From positions 186,001 through 250,000 of the forward strand of contig NZ_SGWW01000003.1 of the NCBI RefSeq assembly GCF_004216575.1: a stretch of 64,000 bases of DNA. Reading direction: 5' to 3'. The stretch comes from Microcella putealis (GTDB lineage: Bacteria; Actinomycetota; Actinomycetes; Actinomycetales; Microbacteriaceae). Positions 18,359 through 27,896 of the stretch are shown here, one piece after another (the stretch's first letter is position 1; each line of letters begins with the position of its first letter). Both the position numbers and the translations under genes were made by a program. The notes beneath the pieces are model-generated. The model was not told where the DNA came from and ran no database searches. It worked only from the letters and a program-made list of their open reading frames with translations.

Positions 18359-20113
18359 TTACTCGCCGGTGCCGTCTCCGGCGTCGCCGCTGGTGCCGCC
18401 CCCGCCGGAGCCACTGCAGTACACCAGGCGAATCGGCGAGCCCTGTTGCTGGTCGCCGGGGGCCAGCGACTGACCCGTCACGATGCCGCCCGAGCATCCG
18501 GGGTCGGCCTGCACGGTGACCTGCAGGCCGATGTTGCGCGCCTGCGCGGTCGCATCACCGATGGGGAGGTTGCGCAGATCGGGAACAGCAACGAGCCCGT
18601 TCGAGATTGTCAGGTCGACCGCCTCGCCCTGGCGCAGTTCGGTGTTCGAGTCGGGATCGGTGCGAATGACGACATTGGCGCGCACGGTACCCGAGTTCTC
18701 ACTGGTCACCGTGCCGACCACGAGTCCGCGCTGCTCGATCTGCGCGGTCGCGGCCGCGAGATCGAGGTTTCGCACGTCGGGCATCTGCACGCGGGGCGGG
18801 CCCGACGACACGAACACGCGCACCTCTTGACCCGGCGAGACCGAGAAGCCGGCCGCGGGTTCGGTGCGCAGAATCAGACCCTCGTCTTCCGCCGTGCCCG
18901 GCTCTTGCACGGCGGTCGGGCGAAGGTTGTCTTCGGTGAGAATGGACTCGCCGTCCTCGAAGGCGAGACCCACGACATCCGGCACCTCGACGGCCACGTT
19001 CGCGACGAAGCCGCCCTCGCGGTCGAGGGAGAACGCCCAGAACAGCACGGCGGCGATCAGCACGCCGACGACGACGATGCCCGACCAGATCCAGGCGACG
19101 GGAGGGCGGGTCTGCGTGCGGGTGCGGCGGTCGTCGTCGTCGATCGTCAGCTGACGCATGGCGGCTTCGGTGCCCGCGGTCGCCTGCGGGTTTACGCCGA
19201 ACAGCGACATCGTCGGGTCGTTATCGGCCTCGGTGCGGCGGGGCGGCACCTGGCCGGCCAAGGCGGCTGAGACGTCGGCACGGAACTCGGCGGCCGTCTG
19301 GAAGCGTTGGAATCGATCTTTTGCCATGGCGTGCAACACCACGGCGTCGAGCGCGGGCGACACCTCGGGGTTCAGGCTGCTCGGTGTGGGCGCCGGCTCG
19401 CTGACGTGCTGGTACGCGACGGCCACGGGCGAATCGCCGCGGAACGGCGGGCGGCCGGTCAGCATCTCGAACAGCACGACGCCGGTCGAGTACAGGTCGG
19501 TGCGCGCGTCAACCGTTTCCCCGCGGGCCTGCTCGGGCGAGAAGTACTGCGCCGTGCCGAGAATGGTCGACGTCTGGGCGACGGTGGCCGACGAGTCGGA
19601 GATCGCGCGGGCGATTCCGAAGTCCATGACCTTCACCTGGCCGGTGGGGGTCACCATGATGTTTCCCGGCTTCACGTCGCGGTGCACGACGCCCGCACGG
19701 TGCGAGTATTCGAGCGCGGTCAGCACCTGCTCGACGATCTCGCCCGCCTCGCGCGCGGGGAGCGGCCCGTCGAGCAGCATGTCGCGCAGCAGGCGCCCCT
19801 CGACGTACTCCATGACGATGAACGGCACGACCGTCTCGTGCCCGTCGGGCGCAACGGATGTCTCTTCCCCGGCGTCAAAGACGCGGACGATCGTCGGATG
19901 CGCCATGCGCGCGGCCGCCTGAGCTTCCTGGCGGAACCGGGTGCGGAAGACCGGGTCGGAGGCGAGGGAGGACTTCAGGAGCTTGAGGGCGACCCGGCGA
20001 CCGAGACGTGCATCCGTTGCCAGGTGCACGTCGGACATGCCGCCGCGTCCGATGAGCGCACCGAGCTCGTAGCGTCCGGCGATCAGCCGGGTGCCGGGGG
20101 TGGTGCTGTCCAT
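18359..20113 (-). CDS. pknB: Ser/Thr protein kinase PknB with three PASTA domains
   Basis: A 584-aa transmembrane kinase that senses wall fragments and controls growth and division. The kinase domain (about residues 12-275) contains the glycine-rich loop IGRGGMSDV, HRDVKPGN, MDFGIA and SPEQA. A membrane helix lies at about 345-368. Three PASTA repeats follow (starting near VEVPDVVGLAFE, VQMPDVRNLDLA and VAVPDLRNLPIG), then a Gly/Ser-rich tail. It is the last gene of the operon from fhaA, separated from pknA by 112 bases holding a large hairpin. Confidence 0.96.
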   Translation of the reverse strand: MDSTTPGTRLIAGRYELGALIGRGGMSDVHLATDARLGRRVALKLLKSSLASDPVFRTRFRQEAQAAARMAHPTIVRVFDAGEETSVAPDGHETVVPFIVMEYVEGRLLRDMLLDGPLPAREAGEIVEQVLTALEYSHRAGVVHRDVKPGNIMVTPTGQVKVMDFGIARAISDSSATVAQTSTILGTAQYFSPEQARGETVDARTDLYSTGVVLFEMLTGRPPFRGDSPVAVAYQHVSEPAPTPSSLNPEVSPALDAVVLHAMAKDRFQRFQTAAEFRADVSAALAGQVPPRRTEADNDPTMSLFGVNPQATAGTEAAMRQLTIDDDDRRTRTQTRPPVAWIWSGIVVVGVLIAAVLFWAFSLDREGGFVANVAVEVPDVVGLAFEDGESILTEDNLRPTAVQEPGTAEDEGLILRTEPAAGFSVSPGQEVRVFVSSGPPRVQMPDVRNLDLAAATAQIEQRGLVVGTVTSENSGTVRANVVIRTDPDSNTELRQGEAVDLTISNGLVAVPDLRNLPIGDATAQARNIGLQVTVQADPGCSGGIVTGQSLAPGDQQQGSPIRLVYCSGSGGGGTSGDAGDGTGE

Positions 20114-20156
20114 CGAAATCCGTTTCCTTCGGGAGAGAAATCGTCGCTAGTGAGTG

Positions 20157-20203
20157 TATGCGGATGCGCGGGGGCGCTTTTGCGAGCCCCGCGCATCCGC
20201 ATA
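20157..20203. repeat. 17-bp perfect inverted repeat between pknA and pknB
   Basis: Left arm 20157-20173 (TATGCGGATGCGCGGGG) and right arm 20187-20203 are perfect reverse complements. A small inner CGC/GCG stem surrounds a TTTT loop. The element lies wholly within the pknA-pknB gap. It could attenuate or terminate pknB transcription or serve as an RNA processing site. Neither strand shows a strong T-tract after the stem. Confidence 0.8.
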
Positions 20204-20225
20204 TCGGCTCCGTAACGGCTGCGCG

Positions 20226-21974
20226 CTACCCCTCCTCAGCGGGAGGTTCAGTGGGTGTGGGGGTCGGCGTCGGGGTGGGCGTCGGCACGGGAGCCGCGGT
20301 GATCGGCACCGCGAGCTCGTTCGAACGCTCGGACTGCAGGTCACCACACAGCGCGATGTAGGTGACGCGCAACTGGCCACCGTCGGCAAGTTCAACGTCA
20401 AGGTTGTTCGTGCCGGCCGGGATCGGGTTCGCCTGAGCGGGGGAGCCGCCCACGATCGTCACGTTGTAGCCCGACAGGGTGAAGCCGGCGGGGCAGCTCG
20501 TGTACGACGGCCACGACAGCGTCACGGTCGATCCGCCGAGGTACGGGCCGCTGCCCGGGTTGATCGCCAGGTTGTTCGGTTGCGGGGGCGTATCGACGGC
20601 GGTGTAGAAGAACACCGTGATGACATCGCCCTCCTCGACAAGACCCGTCGGGTTGACGCGGTACGAGCGATCAACCTGGTCGGGACTCGGCGCGGGATTG
20701 CCCTGCTGTGCGTCGAGGACCAGACCGAGTTCGGTCAAGATGTCGTCGACTTCTTGCTGCGTGCGATTGAGCACCTGGTCTTCAGTCAGGCGAATCTCTT
20801 CGACCGTTTCTGAGGGCTCGGGGCTCGGCTCGTCGCTCGCCGTCACCGTGGGGGAGGCGGGGATCTCGCCAGGGTCGTCACTCGGCTGCGCCAGCACCGC
20901 GATGATCGCGCCAACGATCAACACGACGAGCAGGCCGATGAGGGCGATGAGCGGCCAGGTCCAGGGGCTGCGCTTCTTCTTCGCCGCCTGGGCGTTCGCG
21001 GCCGCGGCGCCCGCGGCGGCACCGGCGGCCATGCTCGGCATGACGCGGGTCACTTCATCGTTACCCGCAGCGCTCGGCATGACGCGGGTCGCGTCGAGCA
21101 GCTGCGTCGCCGGCGCTCCGGCGATCGCGGGCACGATGGCGGCAGCGCCGCCGACGTCTCCGCGGCGCAGGGCCTGGGCCGCGCGCGCGAAGTGCTGCGC
21201 TGACGCGGGCCGGTCGGCCGGCTTCTTTGCAATCGCCGCCATGACGAGGTTGCGCACGGGCTCGGGCACCGACGCCGGCAGCTCGGGCGGGGCGTCGTTG
21301 ATCTGCGCCATAGCGATCGCGACCTGCGACTCGCCCGTGAAGGGGCGTCGCCCGGCGAGGGCCTCGTAGGCGACGATGCCGAGCGAGTAGACGTCGGTCG
21401 ACGGGCTCGCCGACTGGCCGCTCGCCTGCTCGGGGGACAGGTACTGCACGGTTCCCATGACCTGCCCGGTCGCGGTCAGCGGTACCTGATCGGCGATGCG
21501 TGCGATGCCGAAGTCGGTGATTTTCACGCGACCATCGGGCGTGATGAGCAGGTTGCCCGGCTTGATGTCGCGGTGCACGAGACCGGCCTGGTGGGCGGCG
21601 TGCAGGGCTGACGCCGTTTGGGCAACGATGTCGAGCACCTGGTCGCTCGAGAGGGTGCGTTCGCGCTCCAGAATGGTCGACAGGGCCTCGCCCGGCACGA
21701 GCTCCATGACGAGGAAGGCGCTGCCCTCTTCTTCGCCATAGTCGTAGACGTTGGCGATGCCCTCGTGGTTGACGAGTGCAGCGTGCCGCGCCTCGGCGCG
21801 GAAACGCTCGAGGAACCCGGGGTCACCCAGGTACTCGTCCTTCAGGATCTTGATGGCAACGGTGCGGCCGATGACCTGGTCGGTCGCCTGCCACACCTCG
21901 CCCATGCCGCCGATCGCGACGCGGGACAGTAGCTGGTACCGCCCCCCGAATGTGAGCCCGCTGGTCGGTCTCAT
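20226..21974 (-). CDS. pknA: Ser/Thr protein kinase PknA, with one PASTA-like domain
   Basis: A 582-aa transmembrane kinase of the wall-growth operon. The kinase domain (about 12-270) shows IGGMGEVW, HRDIKPGN, TDFGIA and SPEQA. An Ala-rich linker leads to a membrane helix at about 345-365. A single PASTA-like segment (VLNRTQQEVDDILTELGLVL) is followed by a beta-rich region and a (Pro-Thr)n tail of seven or so repeats. It overlaps the pbpA stop by four bases, so the two are co-translated. Confidence 0.94.
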   Translation of the reverse strand: MRPTSGLTFGGRYQLLSRVAIGGMGEVWQATDQVIGRTVAIKILKDEYLGDPGFLERFRAEARHAALVNHEGIANVYDYGEEEGSAFLVMELVPGEALSTILERERTLSSDQVLDIVAQTASALHAAHQAGLVHRDIKPGNLLITPDGRVKITDFGIARIADQVPLTATGQVMGTVQYLSPEQASGQSASPSTDVYSLGIVAYEALAGRRPFTGESQVAIAMAQINDAPPELPASVPEPVRNLVMAAIAKKPADRPASAQHFARAAQALRRGDVGGAAAIVPAIAGAPATQLLDATRVMPSAAGNDEVTRVMPSMAAGAAAGAAAANAQAAKKKRSPWTWPLIALIGLLVVLIVGAIIAVLAQPSDDPGEIPASPTVTASDEPSPEPSETVEEIRLTEDQVLNRTQQEVDDILTELGLVLDAQQGNPAPSPDQVDRSYRVNPTGLVEEGDVITVFFYTAVDTPPQPNNLAINPGSGPYLGGSTVTLSWPSYTSCPAGFTLSGYNVTIVGGSPAQANPIPAGTNNLDVELADGGQLRVTYIALCGDLQSERSNELAVPITAAPVPTPTPTPTPTPTEPPAEEG

Positions 21975-23425
21975 CTGTTCAGCACCGCCTCCATGACCTG
22001 TCGCGCGATGGGAGCCGCGACTTGATTACCGAATGCATTCTGGCCCTGCCCGCCGCCGTTCTCGACGACGACGGCAATCGCCACCTGCGGGTCATCCGCG
22101 GGGGCGAATCCGGTGAACCAGAGAGTGTAGGGACGGTCGGGCCCATTCTCGGCCGTTCCCGTCTTGCCCGCGACCTCGATGCCGTCGATGGCGGCGTTCG
22201 AGGCGACGCCATTAGAGACACCGTCGACGAGCATCCGCGTCAATGTCCGCGCCGTGGATGCGCTGATCGGCTCCGCACGCACCTCGGGCTCAGATTCGAG
22301 CACCGTGGAGAGGTCGGGAGCGATGATGCGGTCGAGCAGAGTCGGCTGCATGAGGTCACCACCGTTCGCGATCGCGGCACTGATCATCGCAATCTGCAGC
22401 GGCGTGACGCGCACGTCGTACTGTCCAAAGCCCGTCAACATGAGCTGGGCGTCGTCGAGGTTTGACGGGTAGCGGCTCGGCGTCGCGCTCATCGGGATCT
22501 CGATCTCTTGCCCGAAGCCGAAGGCCTCGGCGTAGTCGGCCAGCTCGTCTTGGCCGAGTTCGAGCGCGAGCTGCGCGAAGGGGATGTTGCAGCTGAGCCG
22601 GAGCGACGTGGCGAGCGTTGCCGTTTCCGTGCCGCCGCAGGTTCCGCCCTCCGCGTTGTTGATGACGTTCGATGACAGGGGCAGCTGCAGCTGCGGGGGG
22701 TTGGGGAATTCGGACTCGGGGGTGAACTCACCGGAATCGATGGCAGCGGCGGCCACCAGCACCTTGAAGACCGAGCCAGGGAAGTAGAGATCGCCGGCAA
22801 TCGCCCGATTGTTCAGCGGGCGCGCGGGGTCGGTAATCAGCGAGTTGTACGCATCGATGACGCTGGCGGTCGAGTGCGCCGACAGGCGGTTCGGGTCGTA
22901 GCCGGGCGTGGAGACGAGCGCGAGGATCTCGCCGGTCGACGGATCGATCGCGACGACCGAGCCACTCTGGCCCGCCATCGCATCAAAGGCCGCCTGTTGC
23001 ACGACCGGGTCGATGGTCAACTCGACCGCGGCACCCCGCGGACTCTGGCCGGTGACGAGGGCGCTCAACTGGTCGAGGAACTGCTCGTTCGCGGTACCGC
23101 TGAGGAAGTCGTTGTAGGCCTCTTCGATGCCGGCACTGCCCTGGTTGAGCGTGAAGTAGCCGGTGACGGCCGAGTACAGCTCGGGCTGCAGGTACTGCCG
23201 CAGGAAACGAAACTCGTTGTCGCTCGGTACCGACGCCGCGATCTCCTGGCCATCAACCAGGATCGGGCCACGCTCAGCCGAGTAGCTGGCGTAGAGGGTG
23301 CGCACGTTGCGCCCGTCGGCGCGCAGTTCATCGACCGCGAAGACCTGGATCACGCTGATCGACACAAACAGCGCGAGGAACATCGCGAGAGTGGCGACGC
23401 TGATGCGGCGGAGCTCTTTATTCAC
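21971..23425 (-). CDS. pbpA: Penicillin-binding protein PbpA (class B transpeptidase)
   Basis: A 484-aa membrane-anchored transpeptidase that cross-links peptidoglycan. An N-terminal signal anchor (about residues 9-30) precedes the dimerisation region. The transpeptidase motifs are SxxK in PGSVFK, SxN in LSCNIPF and KTG in AGKTGTAE. Gene order rodA-pbpA-pknA matches mycobacteria and corynebacteria. The start overlaps rodA by eight bases, suggesting a RodA-PbpA complex made in step. Confidence 0.95.
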   Translation of the reverse strand: MNKELRRISVATLAMFLALFVSISVIQVFAVDELRADGRNVRTLYASYSAERGPILVDGQEIAASVPSDNEFRFLRQYLQPELYSAVTGYFTLNQGSAGIEEAYNDFLSGTANEQFLDQLSALVTGQSPRGAAVELTIDPVVQQAAFDAMAGQSGSVVAIDPSTGEILALVSTPGYDPNRLSAHSTASVIDAYNSLITDPARPLNNRAIAGDLYFPGSVFKVLVAAAAIDSGEFTPESEFPNPPQLQLPLSSNVINNAEGGTCGGTETATLATSLRLSCNIPFAQLALELGQDELADYAEAFGFGQEIEIPMSATPSRYPSNLDDAQLMLTGFGQYDVRVTPLQIAMISAAIANGGDLMQPTLLDRIIAPDLSTVLESEPEVRAEPISASTARTLTRMLVDGVSNGVASNAAIDGIEVAGKTGTAENGPDRPYTLWFTGFAPADDPQVAIAVVVENGGGQGQNAFGNQVAAPIARQVMEAVLNR

Positions 23426-24878
23426 GGTCGTCCACCACCAATCGCGGCTGGTGGCGCACCGAGTCGCTCAAGCGCAGCAGGAGCGCCGCGATGATCCAGT
23501 TCGCCATGAGTGACGAGCCGCCAGCGGCAAGAAACGGCGTCGTGAGACCGGTGAGCGGAATCACCCGCGTGACCCCGCCAATGACGACGAAGACCTGCAG
23601 GGCGATCAAGAACCCGAGACCGACGGCGAGCATCCGGCCGAAGTCGTCGGTGCCGCTGAAACCGATGCGGTAGGCGCGGGCGACGAGCAGCACGTACAGC
23701 GCGAGGATCGCGAACAGCCCGACGAGGCCGAGCTCTTCGCCGAGGCTCGTGACGATGTAGTCGCTCTCGGCGAGCGGCACGAGCTCGGGGCGACCCCGGC
23801 CGAGCCCGGTGCCGATCAGGCCACCATCGGCGAGGCCAAAAAGCCCCTGAACAAGCTGGTAGCTGCCCCCGATCGCGTCGTACACCTCGGGGTTGAACGA
23901 GTCGAGCCAGGCGTTGAAGCGGCCCTGCACGTAGCCCAAGGCGTCGCGGGCGATGAGCGCGCCGCCGACGAAGAGGCCGAGGCCGAGCAGGATCCAGCTC
24001 AGGCGGCCCGTCGCCAGGTAAAGCATGACGAGGAAGAGCCCGAAGTAGAGCAGCGCGGTGCCGAGGTCGCGCTGGAAGACCAGCACGGCCATCGCGGCGG
24101 CCCACGCGACGAGTAGCGGGCCGAGGTCGCGGGCACGCGGAAGGCGCATCCCGAGCACCTTGCTGCCGACGATCGAGAGCGAGTCACGCGCCGTCATCAG
24201 GTAGCCGGCAAAGAAGATGGCGAGCGCGATCTTGCCGAGCTCTCCCGGCTGGAACGAGAAGGGGCCGACGGCGATCCAGACGCGCGCACCGTTAATCGTC
24301 TGGCCGAGACCGGGAACAAGGGGCATCAGCAGCAGGCCGATGCCGACGAGCAGCGCGACATAGCGGTAGCGGGCGAGAACGCGGTGGTTGCGCACGACGA
24401 TGAGCACGGCGACGGCAACCGCCATGGCGAGGGCCGACCACGCCATCTGGCGCACGCCGACGCTCTCCCAGCCCTCGAAACCCTTGGCGATGTCGAGTCG
24501 GTAGATCATCGCGATGCCGAGCCCATTCAGGGTCGTGATGATCGGAAGGATGAAAGGGTCGGCGTCGGGGGCCACGACGCGCAGCACGATGTGCACGCCG
24601 AGCACGAGGGCGGCGAGACCCGCGGCGTACGTGATGACGGTCGAGTCGAGAGCCTCGAGGGCGCCCAGCTGCACCAGGGCGATGGCGCCACCGCTCACCG
24701 CGACCGCGAGGACGAGCAGTGCGAGCTCGAGGTTGCGGAGCTTCGACGGCGTCTTCAGGCGAATGCGAATCTGCTCGGTAATGGGCCCGGATGCGCGGGG
24801 AGCGGATTCAGCGCGCGGCGCGGTCATGTCGACGATCGGCCCGGTGAGGGGGCCCGTCTGGTCATCGTTCGGCTTCAC
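23418..24878 (-). CDS. rodA: SEDS-family peptidoglycan glycosyltransferase (RodA/FtsW)
   Basis: A 486-aa polytopic protein of the shape, elongation, division and sporulation family, which polymerises glycan strands with a partner class B PBP. Eleven or twelve membrane segments are visible. Diagnostic motifs include INGARVWIAVGPFSFQPGE, QRDLGTALLYF and LGEELGLVGL. The first 45 residues are a cytoplasmic extension. The GTG start lies inside the end of pstP (17-base overlap); a later in-frame ATG is possible. Confidence 0.94.
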   Translation of the reverse strand: MKPNDDQTGPLTGPIVDMTAPRAESAPRASGPITEQIRIRLKTPSKLRNLELALLVLAVAVSGGAIALVQLGALEALDSTVITYAAGLAALVLGVHIVLRVVAPDADPFILPIITTLNGLGIAMIYRLDIAKGFEGWESVGVRQMAWSALAMAVAVAVLIVVRNHRVLARYRYVALLVGIGLLLMPLVPGLGQTINGARVWIAVGPFSFQPGELGKIALAIFFAGYLMTARDSLSIVGSKVLGMRLPRARDLGPLLVAWAAAMAVLVFQRDLGTALLYFGLFLVMLYLATGRLSWILLGLGLFVGGALIARDALGYVQGRFNAWLDSFNPEVYDAIGGSYQLVQGLFGLADGGLIGTGLGRGRPELVPLAESDYIVTSLGEELGLVGLFAILALYVLLVARAYRIGFSGTDDFGRMLAVGLGFLIALQVFVVIGGVTRVIPLTGLTTPFLAAGGSSLMANWIIAALLLRLSDSVRHQPRLVVDDRE

Positions 24879-26106
24879 GGCGCAGCCTCTCGATGATCGC
24901 GAGCGCGTCGATCAGATCGACGGCGCTGATGGTTTGCTCGACGGCCGAGCGGCTGAACGGTGTCAGCTGCATGAGGTCGATGTCGGTCTCTTGGTAGACG
25001 TTGGAGAGCGAGAAGGGGCCCACTCCCTGCTGCACGCCCTGGTAGATGGCGACCTGACCATCGACCTCTCCCACGTAGTACCGCGTCTGGGTCCACTGAT
25101 ACCCGGCAGTGAGCGCTGTGGCGAGAATGCCGACGATAAGCAGGATGCCGACGCTCCACGTGATGCGTCGGCGAATCTTGCGGCGACGGTCTTCGGCGAT
25201 GAGCTCGCGCAGGAACTCTTCGCTCTCGGGCTCGAAGTGCTCGTCTTCGGGGTCGGGCGCGGGCTTCAGCGGGTGCAGCAACAGCTGCGGAAGGCGCTTG
25301 GCCGCACGCTTCTCTTCCACCGGTCGGAAACTCAGCGGTTGGGCGGCGGAGCCAACCATGACCGGGTCGGGCACACCGCTGTCGTCACTCTCGTCGACGC
25401 CAACCACGACGACGGTCACGTTGTCGGGGGCGCCGTTGTCGAGGCTCGCCTGGATGAGCGCCTGCGATGCCGCGTCAGAGTCGGGGGTCTCGCGCAGAAT
25501 CTCCGCGATGCGCTCGTCAGTGACGTAGCCGCTCAAACCGTCTGAGCACAGCAGCCATCGGTCGCCGGGGTTCGTGTCGAGCACATCGGTGTCGATGTCG
25601 GGCGAGAGGTCGACATCGCCGAGAACGCGCATCAGCACCGAGCGGCGCGGGTGAACCGCCGCCTCTTCTGGCGTGATGCGGCCCGAGTCGACGAGGCGCT
25701 GCACGAAGGTGTGGTCTTTCGTGATCTGGCTCAGGGTGTCATCGCGCAGGAGGTACACGCGCGAGTCGCCGATGTGCGCGAGCGCCATGCGCCCGCCGAC
25801 CCGCACGAGACCGCTGACCGTGGTGCCCATCCCGGTGAGCTCAGGATGCTCGGACACCGTTTCGGCGAGCTCACGGTTGGCCGCGAGCAGGGCCGATTCG
25901 AGCGCGTCGCGCGCCTGTTCGACCGTCTCGAATGCAGCATCCGTCTGCGCGATTGCCTGAATCGCGAGGGCGCTCGCGACATCGCCACCCGCGTGACCAC
26001 CCATGCCGTCGGCGACGACGAAGAGGTGGCGGCCGGCGTAGCCCGAGTCTTGGTTGTTCGACCGGACCCGGCCCACGTGGCTGGCGGCGGCGGTGCGCGA
26101 CGTCAT
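24862..26106 (-). CDS. pstP: PP2C-family Ser/Thr phosphatase PstP
   Basis: A 414-aa metal-dependent phosphatase that reverses PknA/PknB phosphorylation. The catalytic domain (residues 1-240) holds the metal-ligand motifs VVADGMGGHAGG, AHIGDSRVY, LLCSDGLSG and APDNVTVVVV. A juxtamembrane linker and one membrane helix at about 312-335 follow, with an extracytoplasmic tail of roughly 75 residues. It starts 6 bases after fhaB. Confidence 0.95.
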   Translation of the reverse strand: MTSRTAAASHVGRVRSNNQDSGYAGRHLFVVADGMGGHAGGDVASALAIQAIAQTDAAFETVEQARDALESALLAANRELAETVSEHPELTGMGTTVSGLVRVGGRMALAHIGDSRVYLLRDDTLSQITKDHTFVQRLVDSGRITPEEAAVHPRRSVLMRVLGDVDLSPDIDTDVLDTNPGDRWLLCSDGLSGYVTDERIAEILRETPDSDAASQALIQASLDNGAPDNVTVVVVGVDESDDSGVPDPVMVGSAAQPLSFRPVEEKRAAKRLPQLLLHPLKPAPDPEDEHFEPESEEFLRELIAEDRRRKIRRRITWSVGILLIVGILATALTAGYQWTQTRYYVGEVDGQVAIYQGVQQGVGPFSLSNVYQETDIDLMQLTPFSRSAVEQTISAVDLIDALAIIERLRREAER

Positions 26107-26112
26107 CGGCGC

Positions 26113-26682
26113 CTACCGTCGCAGCTCGAACGTCGTCGTGCCGATGGAGACGGGGGTGTTCAGGGGAACGTGCGTCGGGATGCTCACGCGCTTGCCCGAG
26201 AGGAAGGTGCCGTTCGTCGAGTCGAGGTCTTGCACCATCCACTTGCCGTCCCACAGCATGAGGCGCGCGTGGTGCGTTGACGTGTAGTCGTCGCGAATGA
26301 CGAGGCCCGAGTCGCTCGAGCGACCGATGGTCAGTTGATCGCCGTCGAGTTCGAGCTCGATGCCCTCTTTTGACCCGCTCGTGATGACGAGGCGGCGCGC
26401 GGGGCCGTCGTCGTCGCGGTCAAGCGAGCCAGTCGCTACGGAGCCGAGGCCGCTCGGCGGGGTTGACGTGCGGGGGGATTCGGCGGTCGGCGCAGCGGCA
26501 GAACTGACCGCGACCGGTGCCGGCGCGCTCGCCCCCGCGGCGCTCGCGGCGCCCGCCGATGGCATGCGGCGCACCTTCTGGCCGAAGAGATCCGAACGCA
26601 GAGCGTAGACGATCGCGAAGACCAGCGCCCACATCAGAATGAGGAAGCCGACGCGCAGGAGCAGGAGAGTCAGTTCGCTCAC
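26113..26682 (-). CDS. fhaB: FHA-domain protein FhaB (FipA-like)
   Basis: A 189-aa protein with an N-terminal membrane helix (LTLLLLRVGFLILMWALVFA) and an Ala/Pro-rich linker. The C-terminal forkhead-associated domain binds phosphothreonine, with key residues in TIGRSSDSGLVI, STHHARL and DLDSTNGTFL. In relatives it connects the kinases to division proteins. The GTG start overlaps fhaA by four bases. Confidence 0.93.
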   Translation of the reverse strand: MSELTLLLLRVGFLILMWALVFAIVYALRSDLFGQKVRRMPSAGAASAAGASAPAPVAVSSAAAPTAESPRTSTPPSGLGSVATGSLDRDDDGPARRLVITSGSKEGIELELDGDQLTIGRSSDSGLVIRDDYTSTHHARLMLWDGKWMVQDLDSTNGTFLSGKRVSIPTHVPLNTPVSIGTTTFELRR

Positions 26683-27386
26683 GATGCGCCTCCTCGGGTG
26701 GTCGTGCGGCCGGCGGAATCGTCGGACTGCGCGAGTACTCGGTACAGGATGCGCGTGTGGCCGATCTCGATCACGCTATCGGGTTGCAGCACCGCGCGGG
26801 TGACCGGCTCCCCGTTCACGCGCGAGCCGTTGGTGGAGCCGAGGTCGGTGACCTGGGCGTTCGCGCCGTCCCACGCGATTTCGACGTGCTTGCGGGAGGT
26901 GCCAGAGTCGTCCACGGTGATGTCGGCTTCTGAACCGCGGCCGATGACCGTTCGGCCGACGCGCAGCGGGTAACGCTGGCCACCGATATCGAGCACACCG
27001 ACCCAGACGACGCGCCCCTTGACCGACTCAGATTCGACGCGGAGCACCCCCTCGGTGAGGCTGCCGTCGCGCTCGAGGATGATGCGAATGCCGCCGGGGA
27101 AGGTGTAGCGCTGAGCAGTGGCGTGGCGCTGGACGAGCTGGGTGAGTTCGTCGTTCAGCGCCTCGCCGAGCGAGGTCATGCGGTCGTGGTCGGCGGGAGA
27201 TAGTCGCACGGTCAGCCGGTTCGGTACGAGGATGCGGTCGCGCGCGACGACGGCGGCCTTCGTGTCGAGCTCGCGGCGTAGCGCAGCGGCGATTTCGACC
27301 GGCTGCACGCCGGCCTTGAAGGTCTTGGCGAATGCGCCACCGACGACGCGCTCCAAGCCCCGCTCGAAGCTATCGAGAAGCCCCAC
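26679..27386 (-). CDS. fhaA: FhaA: DUF3662 plus FHA domain
   Basis: A 235-aa cytoplasmic phosphopeptide-binding protein. The N-terminal DUF3662 region (about 1-125) opens with VGLLDSFERGLERVVGGAFA. The FHA domain (about 145-220) contains TVIGRGSEADI, TSRKHVEI and DLGSTNGSRVNG. Homologues bind kinase-phosphorylated wall-synthesis proteins. GGGAGG precedes the GTG start. TAGCAT near 27418 is a candidate -10, and this is the first gene of the operon. Confidence 0.93.
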   Translation of the reverse strand: MGLLDSFERGLERVVGGAFAKTFKAGVQPVEIAAALRRELDTKAAVVARDRILVPNRLTVRLSPADHDRMTSLGEALNDELTQLVQRHATAQRYTFPGGIRIILERDGSLTEGVLRVESESVKGRVVWVGVLDIGGQRYPLRVGRTVIGRGSEADITVDDSGTSRKHVEIAWDGANAQVTDLGSTNGSRVNGEPVTRAVLQPDSVIEIGHTRILYRVLAQSDDSAGRTTTRGGAS

Positions 27387-27563
27387 GTGCGTCCTCCCTC
27401 AGCCTTCGGACCATCCGATGCTAGTCGGCGTGGGTGATCACAGCCCGAATGGCGGATGCTCTCTGCGGGTTTTGCGGGGAATCTTCCGCTCGCTCGCGGT
27501 GCAGGCGAGGGGTGCCCGCTGTGATAATCTCGCCAGGTTGATGGCGCAGTGATGCGCCGTCTC

Positions 27564-27647
27564 GCGCGAGTGGCGGAATTGGCAGACGCGCTGGCTTCAG
27601 GTGCCAGTGCCCGCAAGGGCGTGGGGGTTCAAGTCCCCCCTCGCGCA
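27564..27647 (+). tRNA. tRNA-Leu (CAG)
   Basis: An 84-nt class II tRNA with a long variable arm. Acceptor GCGCGAG/CTCGCGC, discriminator A, anticodon CAG in the loop TTCAGGT, T-arm GGGGGTTCAAGTCCCCC. CCA is not encoded. A terminator follows within six bases. Confidence 0.97.
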
Positions 27648-27652
27648 CGAGT

Positions 27653-27685
27653 AACCGTCTCGATCAGCTCTGATCGGGGCGGTTT
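27653..27685 (+). terminator. Terminator after tRNA-Leu
   Basis: AACCGTCTCGATCA pairs with TGATCGGGGCGGTT (two G-U pairs) around GCTC, followed by a T. It should end the tRNA-Leu transcript. The 211 bases from here to the next start hold no clear promoter or gene that I can support. Confidence 0.82.
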
Positions 27686-27896
27686 CGTCGTTTCTGGGCT
27701 TTTTTCGCGGGCCCGTGTTCGCAATACGAATAGACGTGAAGCGTTTTCGCCCTTTACCCCGATACGGGGGGGCATACGTGAACCGCGTTCGTCACTAGCG
27801 TCACGAGCACCCTCGCTGCCATGCACCGCAGGGCGGGCCGTACCCGGAAACGTACCCCGCACATCCCGACCCGAGGGCTCACCCGAGGAGCAACCG

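Noticed and set aside
20226..20290. GT/GC-rich repeat that looked like a microsatellite
   Set aside because: It encodes the Pro-Thr tail of PknA in frame and is an ordinary wall-spanning linker.
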